Origin: Branchiostoma floridae
Taxonomy: Eukaryota; Chordata; Leptocardii; Amphioxiformes; Branchiostomatidae
NCBI RefSeq assembly: GCF_000003815.2
Contig: NC_049983.1
Location: 28,782,259 to 28,826,463 of the forward strand
DNA: 44,205 nucleotides
Direction of reading: 5' to 3'
Positions 22,101 through 34,500 of the stretch are shown here, piece after piece. The position numbers and the translations under genes are program-made. The notes below the pieces were generated by a model, which was given only the letters and a program-made list of their open reading frames with translations, had not been told where the DNA came from and ran no database searches. Position 1 is the first letter of the stretch. The number at the start of each line of letters is the position of its first letter.

Positions 22101-25100
22101 AAGGATCTCCCTCCCCGGTGAGACCACGTACTGAAGGAGGAACTTACCGAGGAGACGGGACCACGTACTGACGGAGGAACTTACCGAGGAGACGGGATGT
22201 TGTAGAGGATCTCCCTATCCTGTGAGACCACGTACTGACGGAGGAACTTACCGAGGTGACGGGATGTTGTAGAGGATCTCCCTCTCCTGTGAGACCACGT
22301 ACTGACGGAGGAACTTACCGAGGAGACGGGATGTTGTAAAGGATCTCCCTCCCCTGTAAGACCACGTACTGACGGAGGAACTTACCGAGGAGACGGGATG
22401 TTGTAGAGGATCTCCCTCCCCTGTGAGACCACGTACTGACGGAGGAACTTACCGAGGAGACGGGACCACGTACTGACGGAGGAACTTACTGAGGAGACGA
22501 GACCACGTACTGACGGAGGAACTTACCGAGGAGACGGGATGTTGTAGGGGATCTCCCTCCCCTGTGAGACCACGTACTGACGGAGGAACTTACCGAGGAG
22601 ACGGGACCACGTACTGACGCAGGAACTTACCGAGGAGACGGGACCACGTACTGACGGAGGAACTTACCGAGGAGACGGGATGTTGTAGAGGATCTCCCTC
22701 CCCTGTGAGACCACGTACTGACGGAGGAACTCACACCGGAACCTCTTGCTGAAGGGCGTCCCTCTCACGGCTCCGTTGTCAGACGTCAGCTGATTGGCGA
22801 TGGCCTCGTTGGTGAAGATGAATTTATCGGCTTCTGAAGACTGGAAACAGGGATAAAGGCAGATTCACTTACTCAGCAATCAGAAAAACAAATCTTTGTG
22901 ATGAATTGTCATTTTTAAAAAAATATTGTCATTTACAATGGCATGTACTACAAGTACTTTTGTTTTACTGTATGCTTCCTACAATTTTGCTCAGTGCAAG
23001 GTCACATGGACCATTTCTGGACACTGAACTAACTCTCAATGGAGCAGTATCTGCTCTCCGTAAGTCAAAAGCACCTAGCCTAGACAAGCTTGAACAACTG
23101 CAGGGGTTACAAAGGCTGCTCGGGAATCTCTCTACCCCATCTAGGCCGGGATGACTATGATTCACTCACACCTGGAAGGACCTCTACTCATTACGATACA
23201 TGTAGGTGTGACTCTCGTCAAACATGGGACCTCCATTTATTGTCCGTAGCAATCATCGCTCGCCTCAACTAGATTCTACTGTATTTTGCCTGTTTCTCCG
23301 TTTTCAACATGTAAATGGTCATTGGTTAAAACTTCTAGCCATCTAAATTTGCAGTTACCACCTGGTGAAATGAAAAATATCAAACAATAAACAAACTTAT
23401 TTAAAAATTCTACTCTCTACATCTATTTTTCACTTGTCTATTCCCTATCGTCCAGAAGCCTACTCACATCTACTGACAGTCTGTCTATTCTCCATTTTCC
23501 ACATGTCTACTCACATCTACTGACAGTAGACCGTGTCTATTCTCCATTTTCCACATGTCTACTCACATCTACTGACAGTAGACCGTGTCTATTCTCCATT
23601 GTCCACAAGCCTACTCACATCTACTGACAGTAGACCGTGTCTGTTCTCCATTGTCCAGAAGGCTACCCGCATCTACTGACAGTAGACCGTGTCTATTCTC
23701 CATTGTCCACAAGTCTACTCACATCTACTGACAGTAGACCGTGTCTATTCCCCATTTTCCACAAGCCTACTCACATCTACTGACAGTAGACCGTGTCTAT
23801 TCCCCATTTTCCAGAAGGCTACCCGCATCTACTGACAGTAGACAGTGTCTATTCTCCATTGTCCAGAAGGCTACCCGCATCTACTGACAGTAGACCGTGT
23901 CTATTCTCCATTGTCCACAAGCCTACTCACATCTACTGACAGTAGACCGTGTCTATTCCCCATTTTCCACAAGCCTACTCACATCTACTGACAGTAGACC
24001 GTGTCTATTCTACATTGTCCACAAGCCTACTCACATCTACTGACAGTAGTCTGTGTCTATTCTCCATTTTCCAGAAGCCTACTCACACCTACTGACAGTA
24101 GACCGTCTCTATTCTCCATTGTCCACAAGCCTACTCACATCTACTGACAGTAGACCGTGTCTATTCGCCATTGTCCACAAGCCTACTCACATCTACTGAC
24201 AGTAGTCTGTGTCTATTCTCCATTTTCCAGAAGCCTACTCACACCTACTGACAGTAGACCGTCTCTATTCTCCATTGTCCACAAGCCTACTCACATCTAC
24301 TGACAGTAGACCGTGTCTATTCGCCATTGTCCACAAGCCTACTCACATCTACTGACAGTAGACCGTGTCTATTCTCAATTTTCCAGAAGGCTACCCGCAT
24401 CTACTGACAGTAGACCGTGTCTATTCTCCATTGTCCACAAGCCTACTCACATCTACTGACAGTAGACCGTGTCTATTCCCCATTGTCCACAAGCCTACTC
24501 ACATCTACTGACAGTAGAGTGTCTATTCTCCATTGTCCAGCACCCTACTTACGTCCTGAATGGTCCCGCAGTCCTGCAGACCTGCCCGCAGAGTCACCTC
24601 CGTGTCTGTAACCGTGGCGCCGCAGCTGGCGTCCAGCAGGTGCATGTTGTCCACATCTACCGCTGGTAGCGCCGCTCTGGGGAAGGTCACGGTCATGTGA
24701 TCCTGATGACACTCCACGTTCACGATAACCTCAGCTGGAAAACATGGCCAGCGATCAAATCTACTGTTAGACGGGCCCTAATGACCAGGTCTCAAATTCA
24801 TACCAGGAACACTGTAAAAAGAGAGCCTTACCCAATGATCTTAACCCCGTCTAAATTCCAACCATAATCCAGCCTTTAGCTGCCAATGCTGAACTTTTTC
24901 TTTGCTCAATAAAATTATTGATGATCAATTAATTTCATTCTAGGTCAAAAGTAGAGTGCAGCCTTTCTGCAGTCAATCGCGTTGGAAGATCAAAATCTCC
25001 CTACATCCATGCCTCACCACCAACCAACCTGTTGTGTTTGTCCCACTGATCTCTCCAACTTCCTGGTCGCCATCTCCAAACGCCGTCAGGGTGAAGGTGT

Positions 25101-25816
25101 ACTCTGTGTCTGCCCACAGTCCGGGCACGGTGGCCGCGGTGTCGCCCGGGGAGGGTGGGGGAGACAGGTCCCGGTGCGAGGCCCCGGGGGGACGATAGCG
25201 CAGCCGGTACCGGGTTATATTCAGGTCAACAGGCGCCCTCCAGGACAGGGTCATGTAGTCCATCCCGACATCCGTGAAGACCAGGTCAGACAAGCCTGTG
25301 GGGATAGTCTTTTTAGCCCAACAATCATTATGCCGTGAACAACAATATACGGCGCTGCTTCTTCCAGATATCCCGCTGACGCAAAGGACAGAGAAAAGGC
25401 TAGACACACGACGATGTGAGAAGATAACATGTTTCTGCCAATTTGCCTACCGGAACAACAATACGAGCTGCTTTCTACAAGAGACAAAACATATATTGTT
25501 GCTTTACTTAATTCTCAGTTTTCTGAAGAAAGATGCATAACTGTGTATCATATTAGTGTATGTGCATACCACCGTATAATAACTGATTTGGCTTCAGTTA
25601 AATACATTAGGAAGACAACTTTGATCCTGTCCTACCCAGATCACATAGGAGAACCTCCATCCTCATGCTGGGATATGCCTGCCATCCCACCGGATGGAAC
25701 CGAACAAACCTTGCCGTGACGGGTGGAGAAAGGCGATGTTCAACCTGGGTGTTGTCGTCGTTGTTGCCATTAAACACCTATATGTAAATGAAGGAATAAC
25801 TGAATAAATAAACAAA

Positions 25817-25869
<53 letters not shown>

Positions 25870-28458
25870 TAGTTATATATATAGTTAGATAGATAGATAG
25901 ATATATAGGTATCAAATTCACATACAAGTACGTTAGTCTGACCACGTTTGATTTGGAAAGGCTCACATTTAAACTATTAGTTCATTGATAACAATCATGT
26001 CAGTCTGATATCAACTATACGATAACACTTTTATAGAAATCAAAAGAATATGCTGTTCTTTGGATATAATTCTACTTTTTTGCTGCCACTGCCTTTACAT
26101 TTTCACTCACATCCACTTGCATATTACCAGCATTTCTTACGTTCCCCGTGCTCCCAAAGGTTCGAGTCAAAGTAGATTGTCTAATTGATATAAAAGAAAA
26201 GAACTGGTAACACCATATCGTAAAGTTCAGTATCTTTAAGGTGACGCACATACTTACAATTTGCAATCGGATAACATCTCTGTACCTTTTCTTGTCCTTG
26301 TTCGGAGAAGGTGTCAAACAAGACGCCATCAGAGCTGAAGCTTAGTTTGTAACTGGTCACCCATTGGCCGGAGGCAGCTCTTCCTTGTGTGATTACACCT
26401 GCAATACTGGTCACTGAATTCAGATCAACCTATGGTTTTGATTCAGAAAAATACAAAGGGAACATAACGTGGATATATGTCAATGTTTCCACTTTCATTT
26501 TGACAATCACTAAATCACCAAACAAAACAAAAAAATCTTTCATCTCTAATAAGTCACTGTCATTGACACATGGGACGACTGGTCCATTGAAGTTAGCTGA
26601 AAATGTTAAGTTAATACATGCATGTTTGTACCTGTAGCCACTGTCCAATCTCGTCATGAGCGGGGCACCATCCCCCGGCCCATCCACCACCATCACTAAA
26701 CACCGATGGTTGAGAGTCTAAGCGCGCCTTCTCGGGAGAGCAGTCATGATGGCTGGAAGATGCGGTGATAGTGGCGGCAGCATTTTCCATGCCCAACGGC
26801 TGTACACTACACGTCTCTTCAACAATATCGGAAACAGGGACACATTTAGAAACAGAAGTGTTTAACTTAATAGCTGGTCGTTTGGTGTCGCACTTCATAT
26901 GTTTATTTTCGAATGAACGGACCTTTTACTAGAACATATCGATATATACACAATATGAATCCTTTAAAAAAATTGCAAAAAAATTAATGAGACGATGAAA
27001 TGATTCACCAGAAGTTATAAGCTGGTTGTAGGAAATGTTTCAGAACAATTAGGAGTAAGCTGTATGCATGCTTTGTAGATTTTCGAAACGCAGTTGATTC
27101 GGTATGGCGAAACAGACTGCGATAACATGGGAGTAAGCTGTATCCCTGCATAAATTATGCAGATTTGCAGGTCATTTGCATAATCAGAATATTTCATGGA
27201 GGCATGAGGTCTCCGAACTTGTTTTCCTAGGTTCTGTAGATTTTCGTCAAAATCAAAGTTTCAACCTTACATTTAGCTTATTAGTTACAGCCTATTTTGT
27301 GGATCACTGTGGACAAGGCTGTTTTGCTAGATGCGCCGTCTATTGTCGTATATATAATACACATAGAAGCATGTATGTTTATCAGACTTGCAAAAAAACA
27401 ATAAGGCAAAATGGCATTTTATACCTGTGCAGGTGAATCCATCTCCTTCGTAACCGTCGATACATTCACAGATGAAGGAGCCGTCCGTGTTGGTACAGGT
27501 TGCCTGGGCGTGGCAGTTGTGTGTGCCATCTGCACATTCGTCGACATCTGTGGATACAAACAACACAGCCACATCACTAATTGTGCTACACTGTAACTAT
27601 GCTATGAGAGTTAGTGTTTTGATACACTTCTCTATTGAAATGATGCGGTCTAATAGTATAATGTTACGTACATAATATAGTATAATGGCAACATCTCTTG
27701 TAGTAGTAACATTACAAAACAAATGGACCAATGAAAATCTTGGTAAAAGCCGGTAGTAACACATTCGTCGACATCTGTGGATACAAATAACACAGTCATG
27801 TCACCTTGGCTACTATGTGAGTAAAGCTATGGTGCATTGAGTTTTGATGCATTTCTCAATAAAGATAATGCATTCTTTAAATATATTGTCCAATTCAATG
27901 TTCTTACCAGTACAGTTGACTCCATTTCCACTGTACCCTTCAGTGCAATCACATGTAAAATAGCCGTCCGTGTTGGTACAGGCTGCTTGGGCGTGGCAGT
28001 TGTGTGTGCCATCTGCACATTCGTCGACATCTGTGGATACAAACAGCACAAGTTTCCATGGATAAATGATGCTGTCTGCCAATAAGCCTACCGGAACAAC
28101 AATACGAGCTGAATTTCTTTCTACAAAAGACAAAACATATATTGTTGCTTTACTTGTCAGTTTTCTGAAGAAAGATGCATAACTGTGTATCATATTAGTG
28201 TATGTGCATACCACCGTATAATAACTGATTTGGCTTCAGTTAAATACATTAGGAAGACAACTTTGATCCTGTCCTACCCAGATCACATAGGAGAACCTCC
28301 ATCCTCATGCTGGGATATGCCTGCCATCCCACCGGATGGAACCGAACAAACCTTGCCGTGACGGGTGGAGAAAGGCGATGTTCAACCTGGGTGTTGTCGT
28401 CGTTGTTGCCATTAAACACCTATATGTAAATGAAGGAATAACTGAATAAATAAACAAA

Positions 28459-28553
<95 letters not shown>

Positions 28554-31500
28554 TAGTTATATATATATATATAGCTATATAGATAGATAGATATATAGGT
28601 ATCAAATTCACATACAAGTACGTTAGTCTGACCACGTTTGATTTGGAAAGGCTCACATTTAAACTATTAGTTCATTGATAACAATCATGTCAGTCTGATA
28701 TCAACTATACGATAACACTTTTATAGAAATCAAAAGAATATGCTGTTCTTTGGATATAATTCTACTTTTTTGCTGCCACTGCCTTTACACTTTCACTCAC
28801 ATCCACTTGCATATTACCAGCATTTCTTACGTTCCCTGTTGCTCCCAAAGGTTCGAGTCAAAGTAGATTGTCTAATTGATATAAAAGAAAAGAACTGGTA
28901 ACACCATATCATAAAGTTTAGTATCTTTAAGGTGACGCACATACTTACAATTTGCAATCGGATAACATCTCTGTACCTTTTCTTGTCCTTGTTCCGAGAA
29001 GGTGTCAAACAAGACGCCATCAGAGCTGAAGCTTAGTTTGTAACTGGTCACCCATTGGCCGGAGGCAGCTCTTCCTTGTGTGATTACACCTGCAATACTG
29101 GTCACTGAATTCAGATCAACCTATGGTTTTGATTCAGAAAAATACAAAGGGAACATAACGTGGATATATGTCAATGTTTTGACTTTCATTTTGACAATCA
29201 CTAAATCACCAAACAAACCAAAAAAAATCTTTCATCTCTAATAAGTCAGTGTCATTGGCATGGGACGACTGGTCCATTGAAGTTAGCTGAAAATGTTAAG
29301 TTAATACATGCATGTTTGTACCTGTAGCCACTGTCCAATCTCGTCATGAGCGGGGCACCATCCCCCGGCCCATCCACCACCATCACTAAACACCGATGGT
29401 TGAGAGTCTAAGCGCGCCTTCTCAGTAGAGCAGTCATGATGGGTGGAAGATGCGGTGATAGTGGCGGCGGCATTTTCCATGCCCAACGGCTGTACACTAC
29501 ACGTCTCTTCAACAGTATCGGAAACAGGGACACATTTAAAAACAGAAGTGTTTAACCTAATAGCTGGTCGGTTGGTGTCGCACTTCATATGTTTATTTTC
29601 GAATGAACGGACCTTTTACTACAACATATCGATATATACACAGTATGAACCCTTTAAAAAAATTGCAAAAAAATTAATGAAACGATGAAATGATTCACCA
29701 GAAGTTCTATTAAGCTGGTTGTAGGAAAGATTTCAGACAATTAGGAGTAAGCTGTATGCATGCTTTGTAGATTTTCGAAACGCAGTTGATTCGGTATGGT
29801 GAAGCAGACTTCGATAACATGGGAGTAAGCTATATCTGAGGGTCCTTTGCATAATCAGAATATTTCATGGAGGTATGAGGTCTCCGAACTCCTGTTTTTC
29901 TAGGTTCTGTAGATTTTCGTCTAAGAAATCAAAGTTTCAACCTTACATTTAGTTTATTAGTTACAGCCTATTTTGTGGATCACTGTGGACAAGGCTGTTT
30001 TGCTAGATGCGCCGTCTATTGTCGTATATATAATACACATAGAAGCATGTATGTTTATCAGACTTGTAAAAAAACAATAAGGAAAAATGGCATTTTATAC
30101 CTGTGCAGGTCAATCCGTCTCCTTCGTAACCGTCGATACATTCACAGATGAAGGAACCGTCCGTGTTGGTACAGGTTGCCTGGGCGTGGCAGTTGTGTGT
30201 GCCATCTGCACATTCGTCGACATCTGTGGATACAAACAACACAGTCACATCACTTGTGCTACATTGTAACTATGCTATGAGACTTAGTGTTTTGATACAC
30301 TTCTCTATTGAAATGACGCAGTCTAATATATATTATAATGTTACGTACATAATATAGTATAATGGCAACATCTCTTGTAGTAGTAACATTACAAAACAAA
30401 TGGATCAATGAAAATCTTGGTAAAAGCAGGTAGTAACGCATTCGTCGACATCTGTGGATACAAATAACATAGTCATGTCATCTTTGCTACTGTGTGAGTA
30501 AAGCTATGGTGCATTGAGTTTTGATGCATTTCTCAATAAAGATAATGCATTCTTTAAATATATTGTCCAATTCAATGTTCTTACCAGTACAGTTGACTCC
30601 ATTTCCACTGTACCCTTCAGTGCAATCACATGCAAAAGAGCCGTCCGTGTTAGAACAGGCTGCCTGGGAATGGCAGTTGTGTGTGCCTTCTGCACATTCG
30701 TCGACGTCTGTGGATACAAGTAACACATTCATGCCATCTGTGCTGCTATGTGAGTAAAGCTATGGTGCATTGAGGTTTGATACATTACTCTATGAAAATA
30801 ATGCATTTTTTAAATGTAATGTTCAATTCAAAAGAGATATACAACCAAATGTCCTTACCAGTACAGTTGACTCCATTTCCACTGTACCCTTCAGTGCAAT
30901 CACATGTAAAAGAGCCGTCCGTGTTGGTACAGGTTGCCTGGGCGTGGCAGTTGTGTGTGCCATCTGCACATTCGTCGACATCTGTGGATACAAACAGCAC
31001 AGTCACGTCACTTGTGCTACATTGTAACTATGCTATGAGACTTAGTGCTTTGATACACTACTCTATTGAAATGATGCGGTCTAATAGTATAATGTTACGT
31101 ACATAATATAGTATAATGGCAACATCTCTTGTAGTAGTAACATTACAAAACAAATGGATCAATGAAAATCTTGGTAAAAGCAGGTAGTAACACATTCGTC
31201 GACATCTGTGGATACAAATAACATAGTCATGTCATCTTGGCTACTATGTGAGTAAAGCTATGGTGCATTGAGTTTTGATACGTTACTCAATAAAAATCAT
31301 GCATTCTTTAAATATATTGTCCAATTTAATGTTCTTACCAGTACAGTTGACTCCATTTCCACTGTACCCTTCAGTGCAATCACATGTAAAAGAGCCGTCC
31401 GTGTTGGTACAGGTTTCCTGGGCGTGGCAGTTGTCTGTGCCATCTGCACATTCGTCGACATCTGTGGATACAAACAACACAAGTTTCCTTGGATAAATGA

Positions 31501-34500
31501 TGCTGTGAGAGTTTGTGAATGTCTTGAAATGGGGGTAATGTATGGACTGCAACTGTTACTGAATGTATAATCAGATTTGTTGTTCATATAATTACCGGTA
31601 CAGTTGACAACGTCTCCATGGTAACCGCCGTGACAGTCACAGATGAAGGAGCCGTCCGTGTTGGTACAGGTTGCCTGGGCGTGGCAGTTTTCTGTTTCAT
31701 CTGCACATTCATCGACATCTGTGGATACAAACAGCACAAGTTACCGCTGATGAATACTCCAATGACACTTCGCAAATATTGTAAAATGGAATTCAATGGA
31801 GGTTATTCAATGATGTTATTATAACAATAATTTATACTGGTCTTAGTTGCAAATCTACAGTTATTATACATTTACATCAAAAGTACTATTGGCACACCAA
31901 ATCAGTGTGCGTCCTTAATTATGTTCTAGTACATCCCATTCTACTGTGCCTGGTCCCGCAGCCATCACAGTTCTACGTGCTCAATCAGGCAGTCAAGACG
32001 GCCTTCCTTCGCAGGGCCTACCCACCCTCGGTGCCGGTTCCTTGCTGAAGGCGATGTTGCCTTTTGTTGGGTAGGTAATTTACGAAGAATATGCACTTTG
32101 GATATTGTCATCATGCCCCTCTCATACCACAAAAAAAGACCCCAATGATCAACACGTTCTAGCCATAAAATGCATATGACTATCAACCGCGCAAAATGTT
32201 AACACTATGCTATGTCAAACCGACCTCAATACTAGAAACGCAAAGCCGGACGAGGACAACATCTGCTTGACGATATCCAATTACCACAAGGCTTAATGCG
32301 CGATCATAAGGAAGACGTGGATATATCGCTATACCGGACGGTGTAGGGTGAAAACTGAAATTACTACATCCATCATAAAACAGCTTCCGCGAAAAAAATC
32401 TGCATCATTTCGCAACGGAGTACATGCGACATGCCAAAACACAAACAATTGCGGCAAACGGAACATAGAGATATAGGTGCGAACACTCAACGCAAGACTC
32501 TGTCGCTGGAGGTTACCCTCCAGTCACAGAGTAAAATGGTTCTAGATATTCTGCAATACCAAAGAAACTTCCAGGGCCTTGATCTAACCTGTGGTTTGTC
32601 CGAGTCGTCGGAAGATTATGTTGGGTGCGCCCACACCCCATACTTGGTTGCTGCTAGAGCTGATGTAAACTTGTTTCAGACTTCCTTCGATTAGCTCCCA
32701 GCTACTGCCTTGAGGTGTCTCAGCACTTAAACCTGCAATGTGAGACGGTTGTATCAGTAAAACATAAGATATCGTCAATGCGGAACCCGGAGAAGGGAGC
32801 ACGTCGTGGGTATGCATTAAAAAATCACAACAATTCAGAATAGACGAGACGACTGACATTAACTAGAAAATGTAGTAACTTTCAGTCATTTCAAACGATC
32901 ATGTTCCTTGCATGATATCTTTCGCTATGGTACCGACCAAGTTTCCTTTTCTTAGATGATACATGAAGTATAGACATGAAAGAGCCTACCGCGCCGTACG
33001 AAGATCTGGTCGTTGCTGGCGACACCCCAGACTTCGCCATTTCCTGATGATATTTGCTTCAGCCCGCCGCTGACCTGTTCCCACCCAGTTCCAGGTGAAG
33101 TCTCATTACCGGACGTCCCCGTGCGGTAGAAGATCTCGCCGCCTCTGTTCACGCCCCAAACGCCGGCTCGTCCGACCGACACGAATGTCATCCCCCCATC
33201 GATCAGCTGCCAACCTGTTCCTGTATGTGTAGGGACGAGAGAGCACAAGTGTGAAGACAGAACACATATTTCAGTTTATTTCATACACGTTTGTCTGGAT
33301 TTGTGACTCGTTTGATGGAAGCGGTGCCTCACCTGCTGGATTACTTGCGGTGATTCCAGTTCGCCGAAGAATCTCTTCCCCGGAGTTCACGCCCCACATC
33401 TGATTGCTGGTTGCGCTGACATACACCTGCTTCATCCCTCCTTGAATTTGCTGCCAGCCAGTTCCTTGAGGAGAACTCGAACTTATTCCTAAAGTAGAAG
33501 AACATTGGATATAGACATAAGACATACAGTACATGTATGCATTAGCATTTGCGAGACAATGGTCTTCTCTTCTAATTTGTACAATGTGCATATCACTGTG
33601 TACATCTCTGTTGAAGCTACCTGTACATCGAATATCATGGAAATTCGTTTTTCCTTTTTCGGTTATTCTTGAAAATAATTGACAAAGCCACCCTTGCAGT
33701 TCCAGAGCAAGCTGCTAGGGGACAAAACCTACCCTGCTACTTTATTCAGATGAAAAGCTATCTGTCACCACACTACCACGACCATAGCATGTCCAGGGCA
33801 AAATCGGAAGTTCTGTTGCAGTACCAAGGTTGACCACAAGGGAGCCTAAAATGGGTCTGGTCTATCGTCGACTCCCCAAGACCTCCCTATTCACCCAATA
33901 CCACCCGTAATCCATCCATTCTGAAGTTATACTGTGCAGAAATATCCGGATAACAAACAGACACACAAAAAACTATACGTATCTTTCTCATGGAGGTAAT
34001 AATGAGCTTGCTGATTCTTGTTTTGACAGATTTCAAATCGCTTCACTCAGCATATATCTACATATCATGAACACAGTGCATCTAAGGTAAAGGGACCAGG
34101 AAAACTTGCCCAATGACTGACCTAATCGGATTATGATCTCATCCCTGCTGTTGACTCCCCACACAATGTCGTTCCCCGATGAGATCTGTTTTAGTCCGCC
34201 ATCGATTTGTACCCAGCCCGTGCCCGGAGAGGTCTCGTTCTTGTAAGTTCCAGTTCTGTACCAGATCTCGTCACCACCGCTCACTCCCCAAACACCTGAT
34301 GAGCCAACCGACACGAACTTCAGCCCTCCGTCAGTTTGTTGCCATCCGGTTTCTACATTTGTAGAAGAAAATGGATCCTCTGAATTGTGTCAAGACCAAC
34401 CAACATATCTCAACAGTAATTGTCACATGCAGGTCATTTGGTGTTAATATGGTTATAATTAATCCCATACATGAGTTAGTCTCTTAAGTAGTGACAAACC

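Larger units (their letters stand above)
30439..31215 (-). pseudogene. Orphan EGF exon starts in the EGF introns
   Basis: Three short remnants near 27763-27790, 30439-30465 and 31194-31220 keep an intact acceptor (TATCCACAG) and the first codons of an EGF exon (DVDEC), then stop matching. Each sits in the same place between two complete EGF exons, so the ancestral unit was EGF, remnant, EGF. The first remnant lies outside these coordinates. Confidence 0.75.
25435..31507. repeat. Tandem segmental duplication inside the gene
   Basis: The segment 25435-28075 (about 2.64 kb) is repeated from 28076 to about 31507, introns included, with only scattered substitutions and microsatellite-length changes. 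The junction near 28075 joins sequence otherwise found at about 31465-31507 to sequence otherwise found at about 25435. Copy A holds cbEGF 6-7 and F5/8C copy 2; copy B holds cbEGF 2-5 and F5/8C copy 1, so copy B has two more EGF exons. The near-identity of introns indicates a recent event. Confidence 0.9.

Noticed and set aside
20433-24552. Regular repeats that look like a CRISPR array
   Set aside because: The units are contiguous minisatellites without unique spacers, lie in eukaryotic introns and have no cas genes.
24973-25407. FN3 exon as an independent single-exon gene starting at an upstream ATG
   Set aside because: The N-terminal extension before the acceptor at 25296 is intron-like, and the splice phases match the flanking exons of the large gene.
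26072-26190. Possible third F5/8C exon
   Set aside because: It lacks F5/8C end motifs, has a stop in the phase needed, and the copy at about 28780-28860 carries a one-base insertion that changes the frame.
28305-28656. Tyr-Ile repeat proteins
   Set aside because: They are translations of the (TA)n microsatellite.
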